Shown in pieces: positions 16,698-26,886 of a DNA stretch of 64,000 nucleotides (the stretch's first letter is position 1; every line of letters starts with the position of its first letter). The stretch spans positions 1 to 64,000 of the forward strand of contig JACRQG010000041.1 in NCBI GenBank assembly GCA_016222805.1, written 5' to 3'. The translations under genes and the position numbers were made by a program. The stretch is from Verrucomicrobiota bacterium (lineage in GTDB: Bacteria; Verrucomicrobiota; Verrucomicrobiia; Opitutales; Opitutaceae). Below the pieces are notes generated by a model. The model saw nothing but the letters and a program-made list of their open reading frames with translations. It was not told where the DNA came from and ran no database searches.

Positions 16698-16766
16698 GGG
16701 CGGGGCGGGGTCGCCCTCCGACGTGCGGGTTCCCGACCATAAAGGGCGGGGCGGGGTCGCCCCGCC
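16698..16766. repeat. GC-rich palindromic intergenic repeat, two copies
   Basis: An 18-base unit GGGCGGGGCGGGGTCGCC occurs at 16698-16715 and again at 16744-16761. The second copy continues into a perfect palindrome GGCGGGG-TCG-CCCCGCC (16750-16766), while the right arm of the first is imperfect. This looks like a REP-type element between folA and the convergent gamma-carbonic-anhydrase gene. No coding sequence is seen in 16655-16833. Confidence 0.5.
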
Positions 16767-16833
16767 TACACCCACGCACCAACGTCAGCTCAGCCTGCCC
16801 TCCCCTCTCACGCACGGAGATTCCCACGAGATC

Positions 16834-17376
16834 CTAGCCTTTCGCGCCGGCACCCAACCGACCCGCGTGGGCCCGACCGACTTCGACGTACTTCTCCGCC
16901 CAGCGGCGCAGCCCGGCCTGTTCCTCGGCCGTCAGAGCCCGCGCCACCTTCGCCGGAGAACCATAGACCATCGATCCGGGAGGGCAGGAAAACCGCTGGG
17001 GGACGAGCGAATTGGCACCGACGATCGAACGCGCCCCGATCCGCGCCCCGTCGAGCACCGTCGCCCCCATCCCGATGAGACACTCGTCCTCAATCGTGCA
17101 GGCGTGCACGATCGCCGCGTGCCCCACCGTGCACCAGGCGCCAATCACCGCGTCGAGATCATCCGCAAGATGCACGATAGCGTTGTCCTGGATGTTGCTG
17201 CCCTCCCCCACCACGATCCGGGCAATATCCCCGCGCAACACCGCGCCGTAGAAGACGCTGGAGAGCGGGCCGAGGGTGACGTCGCCCACCAGCGTGGCGT
17301 TGGGCGCGACAAAGACGGCGCTCCCGATATCCGGAGTGCGACTGAGGTGGCTGGCGAGGCGTTCCTGGACGGTCAT
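16834..17376 (-). CDS. Gamma-carbonic-anhydrase-like hexapeptide-repeat protein
   Basis: 180 aa left-handed beta-helix. Repeats run from about residue 20 to 145 ('FVAPNATLVGDVTLGPLSSV', 'VVGEGSNIQDNAIVH', 'IVHACTIEDECLIGMGATV', 'IGARSIVGANSLV') and are followed by a C-terminal helix. His residues in 'AIVH', 'VGHAAIVH' match the zinc ligands of gamma-carbonic anhydrases; most bacterial YrdA/PaaY-like members have unproven activity. ATG 17376 is preferred because upstream in-frame codons are not family-like. Next to, but 68 bp downstream of, the ydbH-ynbE-ydbL unit. Confidence 0.83.
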   Translation of the reverse strand: MTVQERLASHLSRTPDIGSAVFVAPNATLVGDVTLGPLSSVFYGAVLRGDIARIVVGEGSNIQDNAIVHLADDLDAVIGAWCTVGHAAIVHACTIEDECLIGMGATVLDGARIGARSIVGANSLVPQRFSCPPGSMVYGSPAKVARALTAEEQAGLRRWAEKYVEVGRAHAGRLGAGAKG

Positions 17377-17444
17377 GGCAACGCCCCTTTCTGCCGGCGG
17401 CGCTCCGGTCTGCAAGCGCGCTTCGGTCGCGCGCGGCACGCGCC

Positions 17445-17825
17445 CTATTTCTGCCGCCAAGTCCCGTTGGGATCCTGAATCCAATGCCCGCGCCGCGCCA
17501 GCGAGGCCAATTGCCCGGCCCGCTGCCGACCGACTTCGTCGGCCGAGGCGCCCGTCTGCGCGGCCAGAGCCAGGTACACCTGGCGGCGATCGGCGTTCTC
17601 TTCCGAGATCAGCTTCTCGTCGCTTGCCGGCATCGAACCGCGTGCCTCGAGAAGACCACGGTTGTTTTCACCGACTACCTGCCGCTGCTTGAGATCGTTG
17701 ATGGCCGGCAGGCGTTTTTCCATCCGCTCCCGCACGGCGGCGAGATTCTGGGCGGAGAGGCCGGTGGCGCCGGCCAGGCTGGCAACCAGGCAGATCAACA
17801 GGCGGAAAAAGGTCGAGCGTTTCAT
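17445..17825 (-). CDS. ydbL: YdbL-family periplasmic protein (DUF1318)
   Basis: 126 aa. Signal peptide about residues 1-26 ('FFRLLICLVASLAGATGLSA'). The DUF1318 part shows 'RMEKRLPAINDLKQRQVVGENNRGLLE' in sections (about 33-60), and 'ENADRRQVYLALAAQTG' is the family signature. E. coli YdbL is the third gene of ydbH-ynbE-ydbL and modulates the YdbH-YnbE lipid-transport bridge. Here it lies 11 bp downstream of the YnbE-like lipoprotein. ATG 17825 is preferred over 17840 because it avoids overlap with that gene. Confidence 0.8.
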   Translation of the reverse strand: MKRSTFFRLLICLVASLAGATGLSAQNLAAVRERMEKRLPAINDLKQRQVVGENNRGLLEARGSMPASDEKLISEENADRRQVYLALAAQTGASADEVGRQRAGQLASLARRGHWIQDPNGTWRQK

Positions 17826-17836
17826 GGCAGGAAGCG

Positions 17837-18016
17837 TCACGGGTTGGCAGCCTTGCGGTCGAGATCACCGAAAAAGTCGTTCAGCGCCTTGTCGATCTTC
17901 ACGTTGACGTCGACGGTGATGTGGATCGGCTTCACCTCGATGGGCTCGGTCTTGACGCTGACGCAGGCCGAGAGGACGAGGACCGGCAGGGCAGTGAGAA
18001 CCGCGCGGCTGTTCAT
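17837..18016 (-). CDS. ynbE: YnbE-like outer-membrane lipoprotein
   Basis: 59 aa, easily missed because it is short. Lipoprotein signal with the lipobox LSAC (Cys18), then 'TEPIEVKPIHITVDVNVKID', the amphipathic beta segment typical of YnbE (E. coli protein about 61 aa). In E. coli YnbE multimerises at the outer membrane and pairs with YdbH to complete a hydrophobic bridge across the periplasm. The residue after Cys is Val, not Asp, so Lol sorting to the outer membrane is expected. Gene order ydbH-ynbE-ydbL is the same as in E. coli. Confidence 0.8.
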   Translation of the reverse strand: MNSRAVLTALPVLVLSACVSVKTEPIEVKPIHITVDVNVKIDKALNDFFGDLDRKAANP

Positions 18017-18113
18017 GGCGGCAAGAGCGTGCGGGTTCCGCGCAGGGATTCAACGCTAGAGCGCGTTCGATCCGCCTGAACCTGCACGCGGCCGTCGAGA
18101 GTTCTCACCGGCG

Positions 18114-19355
18114 TTATCGAGCGCCGCCAAACCCGAGTTGCTTGCTCGTGCCGAACTTCACCAGCGAATCCAGGGGGCCGCGAACGTTGACCTGAAGCAC
18201 CACGGGCGCCTTGAGGGATGGATCGACCGGCCCGCCTTCGATGCGCACCACGGCGGTCCGGCCTTCGGCATCTCCCGCCGGATTCAGCATCACTTCCACA
18301 ACGTCGGCCACGAGGGGAACGCCTCCGGTCTCGAGTTGCTCCAGTCCCGGGTAATGGGCCCTGACCTGCGCCGGCAGCCGGGCCGAAAGGAGTCCCGGAC
18401 TGGGGGCCAGGCGAAGCTCCGCCACCTCCCCCTGCCGCAGCTGCAGTCGCCCGATCCCAATCTGCACGCCGGCGCTGCCTTGTTCCAGGGCGAGATTACC
18501 GTCCAGCCTTCCCTTGGCCGCAGACAGCACGGGCGGAAGGAGGAAGAGCAGCTGCTGGATCTCGACCCCCTGAAGGTGCGCCACGGCGGAGAGCCGCGCC
18601 TTCGCCTTGGACCACACCACCGACGAGGCCTGGAGTTCCCCGCCAAAAAGGGACACCCGCGCCGTGTCGACCCGCACTTCGTCACCGTCCAATGCCAGCT
18701 CCATTCTGCCCGCCCCGAACGGCACCAGATCGAACCGACCTCCGGTCCACGTGAACTCCTGCCCTCCCCGGGTGCGGCGGGCGTGCAGGCTCTCGATTGC
18801 CAGGCGGCCCGCGATGCCCTCGATCAGGAGTTTGCGCGCCGGATCCTCCCAGCGCCCGTCGCGCAGGACACTCTCCAGCCTTCCGTCCCACACACCATTG
18901 ATCCTCGTGCCCTCCCCTTGCATCGCGATCCGGCCCCGGCAGTCCACGCCACGCACATCCGGCAGTTCTCGCGCCGCGATCGGACCAAACCACTCCGCCG
19001 CGTCGACCTCGACGTCCGTGAGAAACCAGCGACCGTCCCCGTGGGCATCGAGGACCGCTCCTCCCCTCAGCCGGAAGCCCCGCCCGTCGGCGCTTATCGA
19101 CACCCGCCGTTCCTGCGAGGCGGAAGTCTGCACCTGAATCCGCCATTCGATCGCAGGCGAATCGGGCAATGAGAAGGACCCGGCCAGCTCACCGTCGATT
19201 GGAGGCAGCACCCAGGGCCGCAGCAGGGCGGGCGCCGACTCACCCACCTCGCGCTGAGCGCAGCCAATGGACGTACCCGCGGCCACCAAAGCGTGGAGCC
19301 AGATCAGGCGCCAGCGGAGCAACCCCGTGCCTGACCTGGTTGCCGCCGGCATCAC
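18114..19355 (-). CDS. ydbH: Short YdbH-like AsmA-superfamily protein
   Basis: 413 aa; E. coli YdbH is about twice that. N-terminal hydrophobic stretch (about residues 17-31) ends in Cys32 ('TSIGC'), so it is either a membrane anchor or a non-standard lipoprotein signal. The rest is long beta-rich AsmA-like repeat material. The C-terminal region contains 'VEIQQLLFLLPPVLSAAKGR' and 'GRLDGNLALEQG', resembling the YdbH C-terminal (PF11739-type) part, ending 'VKFGTSKQLGFG'. YdbH, TamB and YhdP are AsmA-like phospholipid carriers to the outer membrane. Identification rests on these features plus adjacency to ynbE and ydbL. Confidence 0.7.
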   Translation of the reverse strand: MMPAATRSGTGLLRWRLIWLHALVAAGTSIGCAQREVGESAPALLRPWVLPPIDGELAGSFSLPDSPAIEWRIQVQTSASQERRVSISADGRGFRLRGGAVLDAHGDGRWFLTDVEVDAAEWFGPIAARELPDVRGVDCRGRIAMQGEGTRINGVWDGRLESVLRDGRWEDPARKLLIEGIAGRLAIESLHARRTRGGQEFTWTGGRFDLVPFGAGRMELALDGDEVRVDTARVSLFGGELQASSVVWSKAKARLSAVAHLQGVEIQQLLFLLPPVLSAAKGRLDGNLALEQGSAGVQIGIGRLQLRQGEVAELRLAPSPGLLSARLPAQVRAHYPGLEQLETGGVPLVADVVEVMLNPAGDAEGRTAVVRIEGGPVDPSLKAPVVLQVNVRGPLDSLVKFGTSKQLGFGGAR

Positions 19356-19376
19356 GGAGGTCCGCCGCCCGCGGGA

Positions 19377-21965
19377 CTATTTCACCGCCACCGGTTGGAG
19401 GCGCCAGATGTCGTTCGCGTACTCCCGGATGGTCCGATCGCTGGAGAACTTGCCCACCCGCGCCGTGTTTAGGATGGCCTTGCGTGCCCAACCCGCGCGA
19501 TCGCGGTAGGCGGCATCGACTCGGGCCTGGCTTTCGCAGTAGCTGCGGAAGTCCGCCAGCACCATGTAGGGATCCCCTCCATGGAGGAGGCTGCCGTGCA
19601 CCTGCGCGAACGCCCCGTGCTCCCCGGGCGTAAAGTAGTCGCTGCCCAGCCAGTCGATCACTGCCCGCAGTTCCTCATCGTGGTGATAGAAGTCCCAGGG
19701 ATTGTATCCGCGGCCCCGAAGCGCCTCCACCTCCTCGACGGTGAGACCGAAGATGAAGATATTGTCGTCGCCGACTTCCTCGCGGATTTCGACGTTGGCA
19801 CCGTCAAGGGTCCCGATGGTGAGCGCGCCGTTGAGCGCGAGCTTCATGTTGCCGGTGCCGGAGGCCTCCTTTCCGGCGGTGGAAATCTGCTCCGATAGGT
19901 CCGCGGCGGGAATGATCTTCTCGGCCAGCGACACCCGGTAGTTGGGGAGGAACGCCACCTTGAGCTTCCCGTTGATGCGGGCGTCCCCGTTGATGCGGGC
20001 GCCAATCACGTTGATGGCGCGGATGATGTTCTTGGCGAGGTCGTAGCCCGGGGCGGCCTTGGCGGCGAAGATCACCACCCGCGGCACGACATTCGCGTCC
20101 GGATGCTGCAGGATGCGCCGGTAGAGCGCGAGCACGTGCAGCAGGTTCAGGTGCTGCCGCTTATATTCGTGCAGCCGCTTGATCTGGACGTCGAAGAGCG
20201 CGTCGGGTGAAACCTCCACGCCGCATTCCGCCTGAATCACCGCCGCCAACTCCGCCTTGTTGGCGCGCTTGATCGCCATAAACTCGTCCTGGAAGGTCCG
20301 ATCGCCGGCCCATTTTTCCAGTCCGCGCAGTTCGTCGAGGTTGCGCGGCCAGCCGTCGCCGAGCCGCTGAGTGATCAACGCGGACAGCCGCGGGTTGCAT
20401 TTCAGCAGCCAGCGCCGCGGCGTGATGCCGTTGGTCTTGTTCTGAAACTTGCCCGGGTACAGGGAATCGAACTCGGGGAAGAGGTGCTTTTTCAGCAGCG
20501 CGGTGTGCAGCGCCGCCACGCCGTTGACGGTGTGCGAGCCCACGACCGCGAGATTGGCCATCCGCACCATCTTGCCGCCGTTCTCCTCGATGAGGGAGCA
20601 GGCCCGCTTCTTCTCGTTGTCGCCCGGCCACTGGAGCTCGACCGCGCGCATGAGGCGCTCGTTGATGTCGTAGATGATCTGGAGATGGCGCGGCAGGACG
20701 CGCTCGAAGAGGGGGACGCCCCACTTCTCCAACGCCTCCGGCAGGAGGGTATGATTGGTGTAGGCGAACGTCCGGGTCACGATAGCCCAGGCGGGATCCC
20801 ATTCCATCCGTTCCTCGTCGAGCAGGATCCGCATCAGCTCGGCCACCGCGATGGCCGGATGGGTGTCGTTGAGCTGCACGGCCACCTTGTCGGCAAAGTT
20901 CTCCCACGTGTTGCCCGAGGTCCGGAGATGCCGACGGAGGATGTCGCGCAGCGAACAGGCGACGAAGAAGTACTGCTGCACCAGCCGCAGCTCCTTGCCG
21001 TTCTCGGTCTTGTCGTTCGGGTACAGGACCTTCGAAACGGTCTCCCCCACCGCCTTCTCCCGGACCGCCTCCACGTAACCGCCGCTGTTGAAGGCGGCGA
21101 GGTCGAAGTCCTCGGTCGCCTTCGACGCCCACAGGCGCAAGAGGTTCACCGTGGTCGTGCCAAAGCCGGCAATCGGAATGTCGTGCGGCACCCCGAGGAT
21201 GGTCCGAGTATCCACCCACTTCGGACGATAGTACCCGCGGTCATCGAAGACGTTCTCCACCCGTCCGTACAGCTGCACCTCCTGGGTGTACTCCGGCCGC
21301 ACCACCTCCCACGGATCGCCGAAGATCGTCCAGCTGTCCGGATGTTCGATCTGGTGCCCGTTGACGAAGGCCTGGCGGAACAGGCCGAACTCGTAGTAGA
21401 TGCCGTAGCCGAGGGCGGGGTAGTCGAGCGTCGCGAGCGAATCGAGGAAGCACGCCGCGAGCCGCCCGAGGCCGCCGTTGCCCAGGCCCATGTCGACCTC
21501 GCAATCCCGCACCCGCTCGAAATCCTGCCCCAGCCCCTCGAGGGCCGCGCGGGCGGTTTCGGACAGGCCGGTGGCCAGCAGGTTGCTGCCGAACAGCCGG
21601 CCCATTAGGTACTCGAGCGAGAAGTAGTACACGCGCCGCACGTTGTGGGCGTTGTGCACTCCCTGGGTCGTGATGAGCCGCTCGTGGATTGTGTCGCGGA
21701 GCGCCAGCACCGTGGCCACCCACCAGTCGCGCGGAGTCGCCGAGCCGGTGTGCCTTGCCAGCGTGGAGACGAGATGGCGCTGGATCAACGAGCGCATGAC
21801 GTCCTCCGGCGAGTCCGCCGACAGCTTGGGCCCATGGATGCCGCTGACCCCGCGCATCGGAGCAAAGGGCGCCGTGCTCACCGCGTGATCCTCTGGGATC
21901 GGCGTCGAGGGCTCTTCGATCTTCGCTTTGGCTCGCGCAACTTTGGATTTGGCGGGGGAAGGCAT
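19377..21965 (-). CDS. glgP: Glycogen/maltodextrin phosphorylase
   Basis: 862 aa. Releases glucose-1-phosphate from alpha-glucans. Family 35 GT motifs include '[20 protein letters not shown]', '[13 protein letters not shown]', '[19 protein letters not shown]' and the PLP-site '[20 protein letters not shown]' with the Schiff-base Lys at about residue 708. A 40-residue Lys/Ala/Pro-rich N-terminal extension precedes the conserved domain. ATG 21965 is chosen because residues further upstream are out of family and overlap mutL. The stop is only 21 bp before the start of ydbH. Confidence 0.95.
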   Translation of the reverse strand: MPSPAKSKVARAKAKIEEPSTPIPEDHAVSTAPFAPMRGVSGIHGPKLSADSPEDVMRSLIQRHLVSTLARHTGSATPRDWWVATVLALRDTIHERLITTQGVHNAHNVRRVYYFSLEYLMGRLFGSNLLATGLSETARAALEGLGQDFERVRDCEVDMGLGNGGLGRLAACFLDSLATLDYPALGYGIYYEFGLFRQAFVNGHQIEHPDSWTIFGDPWEVVRPEYTQEVQLYGRVENVFDDRGYYRPKWVDTRTILGVPHDIPIAGFGTTTVNLLRLWASKATEDFDLAAFNSGGYVEAVREKAVGETVSKVLYPNDKTENGKELRLVQQYFFVACSLRDILRRHLRTSGNTWENFADKVAVQLNDTHPAIAVAELMRILLDEERMEWDPAWAIVTRTFAYTNHTLLPEALEKWGVPLFERVLPRHLQIIYDINERLMRAVELQWPGDNEKKRACSLIEENGGKMVRMANLAVVGSHTVNGVAALHTALLKKHLFPEFDSLYPGKFQNKTNGITPRRWLLKCNPRLSALITQRLGDGWPRNLDELRGLEKWAGDRTFQDEFMAIKRANKAELAAVIQAECGVEVSPDALFDVQIKRLHEYKRQHLNLLHVLALYRRILQHPDANVVPRVVIFAAKAAPGYDLAKNIIRAINVIGARINGDARINGKLKVAFLPNYRVSLAEKIIPAADLSEQISTAGKEASGTGNMKLALNGALTIGTLDGANVEIREEVGDDNIFIFGLTVEEVEALRGRGYNPWDFYHHDEELRAVIDWLGSDYFTPGEHGAFAQVHGSLLHGGDPYMVLADFRSYCESQARVDAAYRDRAGWARKAILNTARVGKFSSDRTIREYANDIWRLQPVAVK

Positions 21966-22021
21966 GGTGGAGAGGCGCAGCTTGTAGAAGGAACCGTGCC
22001 AGCGCCAGCCCCGCTTGCGCG

Positions 22022-23824
22022 CTATTTTTGAAACCGCCGGGAGAGTTCGCCGTGATTCAGTTCGATATAGGTGGGGCGCCCGGCCGGATTGGTCAGGGGC
22101 GAGCGGGTCGCAAACAGCTGCGCCACCAACGCGCGCATCTCGGTTTCGCCGCCGGGCGGCGGCAGCCGCACCGCCTTCGCCACGGCCAGCCTCGCCAGTT
22201 CCTCCCGGGCCAGATCGAGATTCCGCCCCGACACGGTTCCCTCGCGGAAGGCCCCGACCAGGTCGCGCAGGAACGGTTCGGCGTCCCCGGGTTCCATCCA
22301 CGCCGGCAGCGCCTCGACACGGAAGAAGTTCCGGCCGAACTCACGAATCTCGAAGCCGTGCGCCTGCAGGAAGTCGAGCCGCTCGAGGAGCACGGCCGCC
22401 GCGATGGCATCCAGTTCCACCGGCACCGGCAGCAGCAGCCGCTGGCTCGGCACTGTGCCAGCCCGGAACTGCTCCCGCAGCCGTTCGAACCAGACCCGCT
22501 CGTGCGCCGCCCGCCGATCCAGCAGCACCACGCCGGCCGCGGTTTCAAACAGGACGTAGCTGCCGTGGGCGAGGCCGACGAACCGCCAGGCCGGAACCAC
22601 GGCCGGGGGGAGGGCGCCGGAAGCCGGTGGCCGCTCCCGGGCGGGGGCCGTGCCGACCGGGGCCTGGGTCACCACGTGAGGCATCGCGCCATGGGCTCTT
22701 CCCGGCACGACCACCGCGGCAGGAGGTGGCTCTACACGCCTCGTCTCCACCAGCCCGACCGGGATCACGGGCGGGCTCGCCGGTGCCGGCTTTTCCGCAT
22801 GGACCTCGCCGAGGTCTTCCCGCGCGGCGCCAGGAGTCAACTCCCGCAACCGCTGCAGGACCGAGCGGATGACAAACCCCCGCACCTGCGCCTCGCTGCG
22901 AAAACGCACTTCGCGTTTCGCCGGATGCACGTTCACGTCGACCAGCGCTGGATCACACTCGAAAAAGAGGAAGGCCAGGGGATAGCGCCCCTTGGGCAGC
23001 GATTCGTGATAGCTCTCGATCAGCGCATAATTCAGGGTCCGGCTGTCGACGGGACGCGCGTTGACGAAGACGATCATCTCGTGCCGCGTCGTCCGCCCCA
23101 CCCCGGGCCGGCCCACCAGGCCACTCAGGCGCAGGCCGGGCTCCGCGGCTTCGATGGGCACCACCGCCTCGGCCAGCTGCCGCCCGAAAATCTCCGCCAC
23201 GCGTTCCGCCAGCGTGCTGCACTCGGGCGAACGAAAGACGATCCGCCCGTCCTCGATCAGAGTGAACGCCGTCCGCGGGCACGCCAGTGCGTACAGTCGC
23301 ACGCAATGCACGATGTGCGCCGCCTCCGTCTGGTCCGACTTCAGGAACTTGCGGCGCGCCGGCACCGAATTGAAGAGATGCGACACCTCGATCCGAGTGC
23401 CTACCGGCCGGCCGCAGTCCCGCACGTGGACCAGCCGGCCGCCGTTCACCAGGATTTCGGTGCCGGCGTCACTGCCGCTCTCCCGCGTCTGGAGTTCGAA
23501 GCGGGAAACGCTGGCGATCGACGGCAGCGCCTCCCCGCGGAAACCGTAGCTGGCCAGGTGGTCGAGGTCCGCCGCCGCGGCGATCTTGCTGGTGGCGTGG
23601 CGCTCCAGCGCCAGCAGCGCGTCATCCCGCGCCATCCCGGCGCCGTTGTCCTCCACCCGCATCAACGCCCGTCCGCCGTGACGGAACTCCACATCGATCC
23701 GCGTCGCCCCGGCGTCGAGGGAGTTCTCCACGAGTTCCTTCACCACTGCGGCGGGACGCTCGATGACCTCGCCGGCGGCGATCTGATTGGCGACCCGGTC
23801 GGGCAGGATACGGACTTTGGCCAT
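22022..23824 (-). CDS. mutL: DNA mismatch repair protein MutL
   Basis: 600 aa. GHKL ATPase motifs are all present: '[20 protein letters not shown]', 'ENSLDAGAT', 'DNGAGM', 'TSKI', '[13 protein letters not shown]'. The C-terminal domain (about 400-600) follows a Pro/Ala-rich linker. A short '[17 protein letters not shown]' near the end is typical of MutL proteins. No DQHAxxE-x4-E endonuclease motif is seen: the equivalent place reads '[12 protein letters not shown]', so the nicking site looks degenerate. mutS is not in the window. The frame is open beyond the ATG into the MFS gene, but the conserved start is clear. Confidence 0.94.
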   Translation of the reverse strand: MAKVRILPDRVANQIAAGEVIERPAAVVKELVENSLDAGATRIDVEFRHGGRALMRVEDNGAGMARDDALLALERHATSKIAAAADLDHLASYGFRGEALPSIASVSRFELQTRESGSDAGTEILVNGGRLVHVRDCGRPVGTRIEVSHLFNSVPARRKFLKSDQTEAAHIVHCVRLYALACPRTAFTLIEDGRIVFRSPECSTLAERVAEIFGRQLAEAVVPIEAAEPGLRLSGLVGRPGVGRTTRHEMIVFVNARPVDSRTLNYALIESYHESLPKGRYPLAFLFFECDPALVDVNVHPAKREVRFRSEAQVRGFVIRSVLQRLRELTPGAAREDLGEVHAEKPAPASPPVIPVGLVETRRVEPPPAAVVVPGRAHGAMPHVVTQAPVGTAPARERPPASGALPPAVVPAWRFVGLAHGSYVLFETAAGVVLLDRRAAHERVWFERLREQFRAGTVPSQRLLLPVPVELDAIAAAVLLERLDFLQAHGFEIREFGRNFFRVEALPAWMEPGDAEPFLRDLVGAFREGTVSGRNLDLAREELARLAVAKAVRLPPPGGETEMRALVAQLFATRSPLTNPAGRPTYIELNHGELSRRFQK

Positions 23825-23904
23825 GGAAACGCGGGCTCCTTGGTCGGGGCTCCCTCCGCAGGCGTCAACACTGCATCCTGCGTTCGACTGCCCACCGTCC
23901 CGGC

Positions 23905-25299
23905 CTACCGGCCCTCGTCCTTCTTCCGCGGCACCGGTTCCACCAGGCTCACGAGGTAGGTCATCGCCCGAAAGGGGCGCAGGATGGCATTGCCGATCAC
24001 AATCGGGTCCACCGGGTGCCCCTTTTCCTCCGGGAGCCGGGCCACCAGCGACGAGAGAATCACCGCCGCCACCACGACGCTGACGAAGAACCACTGGAAC
24101 ATCCCGACATCCAGACTGCGCCCCGCGCCGCCCTCCCCCTTCAGCAGCATGCCCCACAGCACCGGCGACAGCCCCCCGATCAGCGCCGTCACCGCCCCGT
24201 GAATCGACACCGCCAGGGTGCGCGACTCCTGCGCGATGATCTTCGGCAGGTAATTGAGGTTGGCGATCGCCCAGGTCGCCGCGCCGAGGCCAAGGAGAAA
24301 GTAGGAGAAGAAGAGTCCCGGGATGCCACCGACGCCGTTCCGCAGGAAAAACCACCAATACAGGCCGACCACGGCGTAAAGACCCAAGGCCAGCAGGAAG
24401 AACGGCCGCGCTCCGGTTTCGTCGATCCGCCGCCGGATCACCCAGGCCGCCACCATCACCCCGGAGTAACGCGCCACCTCGAAGACCATGATCTGCGCGG
24501 TGGAGAGGCGGGCGCCAACCTTGAGGAAGTACGCGGCGAACGGCGGAATCGGCGTCGCCACGACCGCACACGCCACGGCGAGCCACACATACGTCGAGAA
24601 GGTCGAGCGCGTAAACAGGTGCCGAGGGGTGTCGCGGACGACGGTGGCGAGACTGATCGCCGTCGGGCGATCGCCATCGGGCAGCTGTTTCAGCGAAAAG
24701 TAGCTGATGGTGGACCCGCCGAGCGCGATCAGGTACTGCGTGAGCAGCGCCCAGTACACCGGCAGCAGGGCAAACAGGGCCGCGCACGCCAGGAGGGTGC
24801 CGACACTGGCCACGGCCGAGGCGAACTGGTCGCTGGCGAAATAGCGACCGCGGATCTGTGCCGGCAGGATCGCGTAGAACCACGACACGCCCGAGGCCGC
24901 GCCAATCGACCGAAAGAAGCAGAAGAAAAACACGCTCCACACCATCGCGTGTACCATCCACGGGCGTTCCCCACCGAGGGCGAGGGCGGCCGCCGCCAAG
25001 GCCGCCGGCACCGCGAGGAAGAAGCTGCGCGTCCGCCAGCCTCCCAGCATCACCGCCTTGAAACCGTACTTCGGCAGCAGCGCCGTTGACAGGATCTGCA
25101 CCGGCGTGAGCACGAAGACAAACGAGTAGGCGAGTCCGACCTGGAAGGGTGTCGCCCCGAGTTGCTCGGCGAAGAGCACCATCGGCGTCCCGATGCCGAT
25201 CTGCCAGGAAAGCGCGTTGAAGAACGCAAACACCAGTCCCGACCGGAACGGCGCCAGCTCCGGGTCGGACTTCGGCGTCGGGAAGAGCGCGGGAATCAC
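23905..25299 (-). CDS. MFS transporter
   Basis: 464 aa with about 12 hydrophobic segments in two groups. 'LAYSFVFVLTPVQILSTALL', 'YWALLTQYLIALGGSTISYF' and 'FFSYFLLGLGAATWAIANLN' are membrane helices. Start is GTG 25299, preceded at 7 bp by GGAG (in GGGGAG), a good ribosome site; longer in-frame extension to 25497 is Arg/Gly-rich and overlaps argH. The substrate is unknown. It sits between argH (upstream, 97 bp) and mutL (downstream, 80 bp) on the same strand. Confidence 0.83.
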   Translation of the reverse strand: MIPALFPTPKSDPELAPFRSGLVFAFFNALSWQIGIGTPMVLFAEQLGATPFQVGLAYSFVFVLTPVQILSTALLPKYGFKAVMLGGWRTRSFFLAVPAALAAAALALGGERPWMVHAMVWSVFFFCFFRSIGAASGVSWFYAILPAQIRGRYFASDQFASAVASVGTLLACAALFALLPVYWALLTQYLIALGGSTISYFSLKQLPDGDRPTAISLATVVRDTPRHLFTRSTFSTYVWLAVACAVVATPIPPFAAYFLKVGARLSTAQIMVFEVARYSGVMVAAWVIRRRIDETGARPFFLLALGLYAVVGLYWWFFLRNGVGGIPGLFFSYFLLGLGAATWAIANLNYLPKIIAQESRTLAVSIHGAVTALIGGLSPVLWGMLLKGEGGAGRSLDVGMFQWFFVSVVVAAVILSSLVARLPEEKGHPVDPIVIGNAILRPFRAMTYLVSLVEPVPRKKDEGR

Positions 25300-25396
25300 G
25301 AGCGTACTCCCCGCGCTCCGCCGAGCCTCCGGTGTGGCCGCTGACGGGATCCAACCCGGCCGGCCCCGGTGTCCCCACCCCCGTGCCGGTCCGGCT

Positions 25397-26797
25397 TCAC
25401 GCCAGGACCTTCCGCCAGCGGGCCAGTTGTCGGGCCACCTGGCGCGGACCTGGCATGCCCGTGCCTTCGCGTTTCGCGAGGGCCCGCCGCAGGTCAAAAA
25501 CCTCTACCCAGTCGGCCGCAAAGGCCGCGTGGATTCCCCGCACGTCGGCGTCGGTCAATTCGTTCAGCGCCACCTGCCGTTCCTCGGCGCGGCGCACCAC
25601 GGCCCCCACCGCATGGTGGGCGTCGCGAAAGGGAACGCCCCTCCGCACCAGATAGTCGGCCAGGTCCGTGGCGAGCAGGGCCGGATCCCGCACCGCCTCG
25701 GCGCAGCGATCGGCGCGCACCTGCAGGCCCGCCACCGTCCCGGCCAGCACCTCGGCGCAAATCCGCGCCTGGTCGAAGCTGTCGAACACCGGGGGCTTGT
25801 CCTCCTGGAGATCGCGATTGTAGGTCAGGGGCAGGCCCTTCACGAGCGTGAGCAGCGTATGCAGGTTGCCCTGCAACCGCGCCGCCTTGCCCCGCAGCAA
25901 CTCGCAGGAGTCCGGGTTCTTCTTCTGCGGCATCAGGGAAGAACCGGTGCAGAAGGCGTCGGGCAGCTCGACAAACTTGAACTCCGCGCTGCTCCAGAGA
26001 ATCAGGTCCTCGGCGATCCGCGAGAAGTGCACGCCCAGCAGCGCGCAGGCCGCGGCAAACTCCAGGAAGAGATCCCGATCGGCGACCGTGTCCATGGAGT
26101 TCTGCGTCACCTGCGGACGCCCGCGGGCATCCACGAAACCCAGGGCCCGCGCCGTAAACTCCCGATCGATCGGCAGCGTGGTTCCCGCCATCGCCCCCGC
26201 CCCCAGCGGGCACCAGTTGGCTTGGGCCGCGACCGCTCCGAAACGCGCCCGGTCCCGCTCCAGCATCTCCAGCCAGGCCAGCAGGTGATGCGCCAGAAAC
26301 ACCGGTTGCGCCCGCTGCAGGTGCGTGTAGCCGGGGATCAGGATTTCGCGATTGGCCTCCGCCTGGGCCAGCAGCGCGCGCTCCGCTCCCTTGACCGCCT
26401 CCTGCAGGACCGCGCACGCGTGCTTGAAGAACAACCGCATGTCGGTCGCCACCTGGTCGTTCCGGCTCCGCGCGGTGTGCAGCTTCGCCGCCGCCGGCAC
26501 GCGCTTCGTCAACGCCTGCTCGATGTTCATGTGCACATCCTCGAGCCGCGTGTCCCAGGTGAACTTCCCCGCCTCGATCTCCGCCAGGATCGCGTCGAGG
26601 CCGCCGTGGATGGCGTCGCGCTCCTTCGCCGTGATCAGGCCGACGTGGGCCAGCATCGCAGCGTGCGCCTTGCTGCCGGCGACATCAAACGGCGCCAGCC
26701 GGCAATCGAAGGAAACCGACTCGCTGAACTGCAGCATCAGTTCGGCCGGGCCGGCGGCAAACCGCCCGCCCCAGGTCACATGTGAAGGCTTGCCCAT
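25397..26797 (-). CDS. argH: Argininosuccinate lyase
   Basis: 466 aa. Final step of arginine synthesis: argininosuccinate to arginine and fumarate. Fumarase/aspartase-superfamily signature '[20 protein letters not shown]' is intact, together with 'VHMNIEQAL', '[18 protein letters not shown]' and '[16 protein letters not shown]'. ATG 26797 starts the canonical '[12 protein letters not shown]'. Divergent from the hypothetical gene at 26887; no other arg genes are near. Confidence 0.96.
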   Translation of the reverse strand: MGKPSHVTWGGRFAAGPAELMLQFSESVSFDCRLAPFDVAGSKAHAAMLAHVGLITAKERDAIHGGLDAILAEIEAGKFTWDTRLEDVHMNIEQALTKRVPAAAKLHTARSRNDQVATDMRLFFKHACAVLQEAVKGAERALLAQAEANREILIPGYTHLQRAQPVFLAHHLLAWLEMLERDRARFGAVAAQANWCPLGAGAMAGTTLPIDREFTARALGFVDARGRPQVTQNSMDTVADRDLFLEFAAACALLGVHFSRIAEDLILWSSAEFKFVELPDAFCTGSSLMPQKKNPDSCELLRGKAARLQGNLHTLLTLVKGLPLTYNRDLQEDKPPVFDSFDQARICAEVLAGTVAGLQVRADRCAEAVRDPALLATDLADYLVRRGVPFRDAHHAVGAVVRRAEERQVALNELTDADVRGIHAAFAADWVEVFDLRRALAKREGTGMPGPRQVARQLARWRKVLA

Positions 26798-26886
26798 GGG
26801 AGGCAAGAGATGCGGCCCGCCCGAGGGTCGCGCAACGCGAAAGATCCGCGCTTGCCGGCACACCGCACCTGCTTCCAGTTAGCTTC

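Noticed and set aside
20484-21608. Forward frame opposite glycogen phosphorylase
   Set aside because: Fully inside glgP on the opposite strand, with no recognisable domain.
23905-25378. In-frame extension of mutL through the MFS gene region
   Set aside because: MutL homology starts exactly at ATG 23824; the extension overlaps the MFS gene in another frame and is Gly/Arg-rich.
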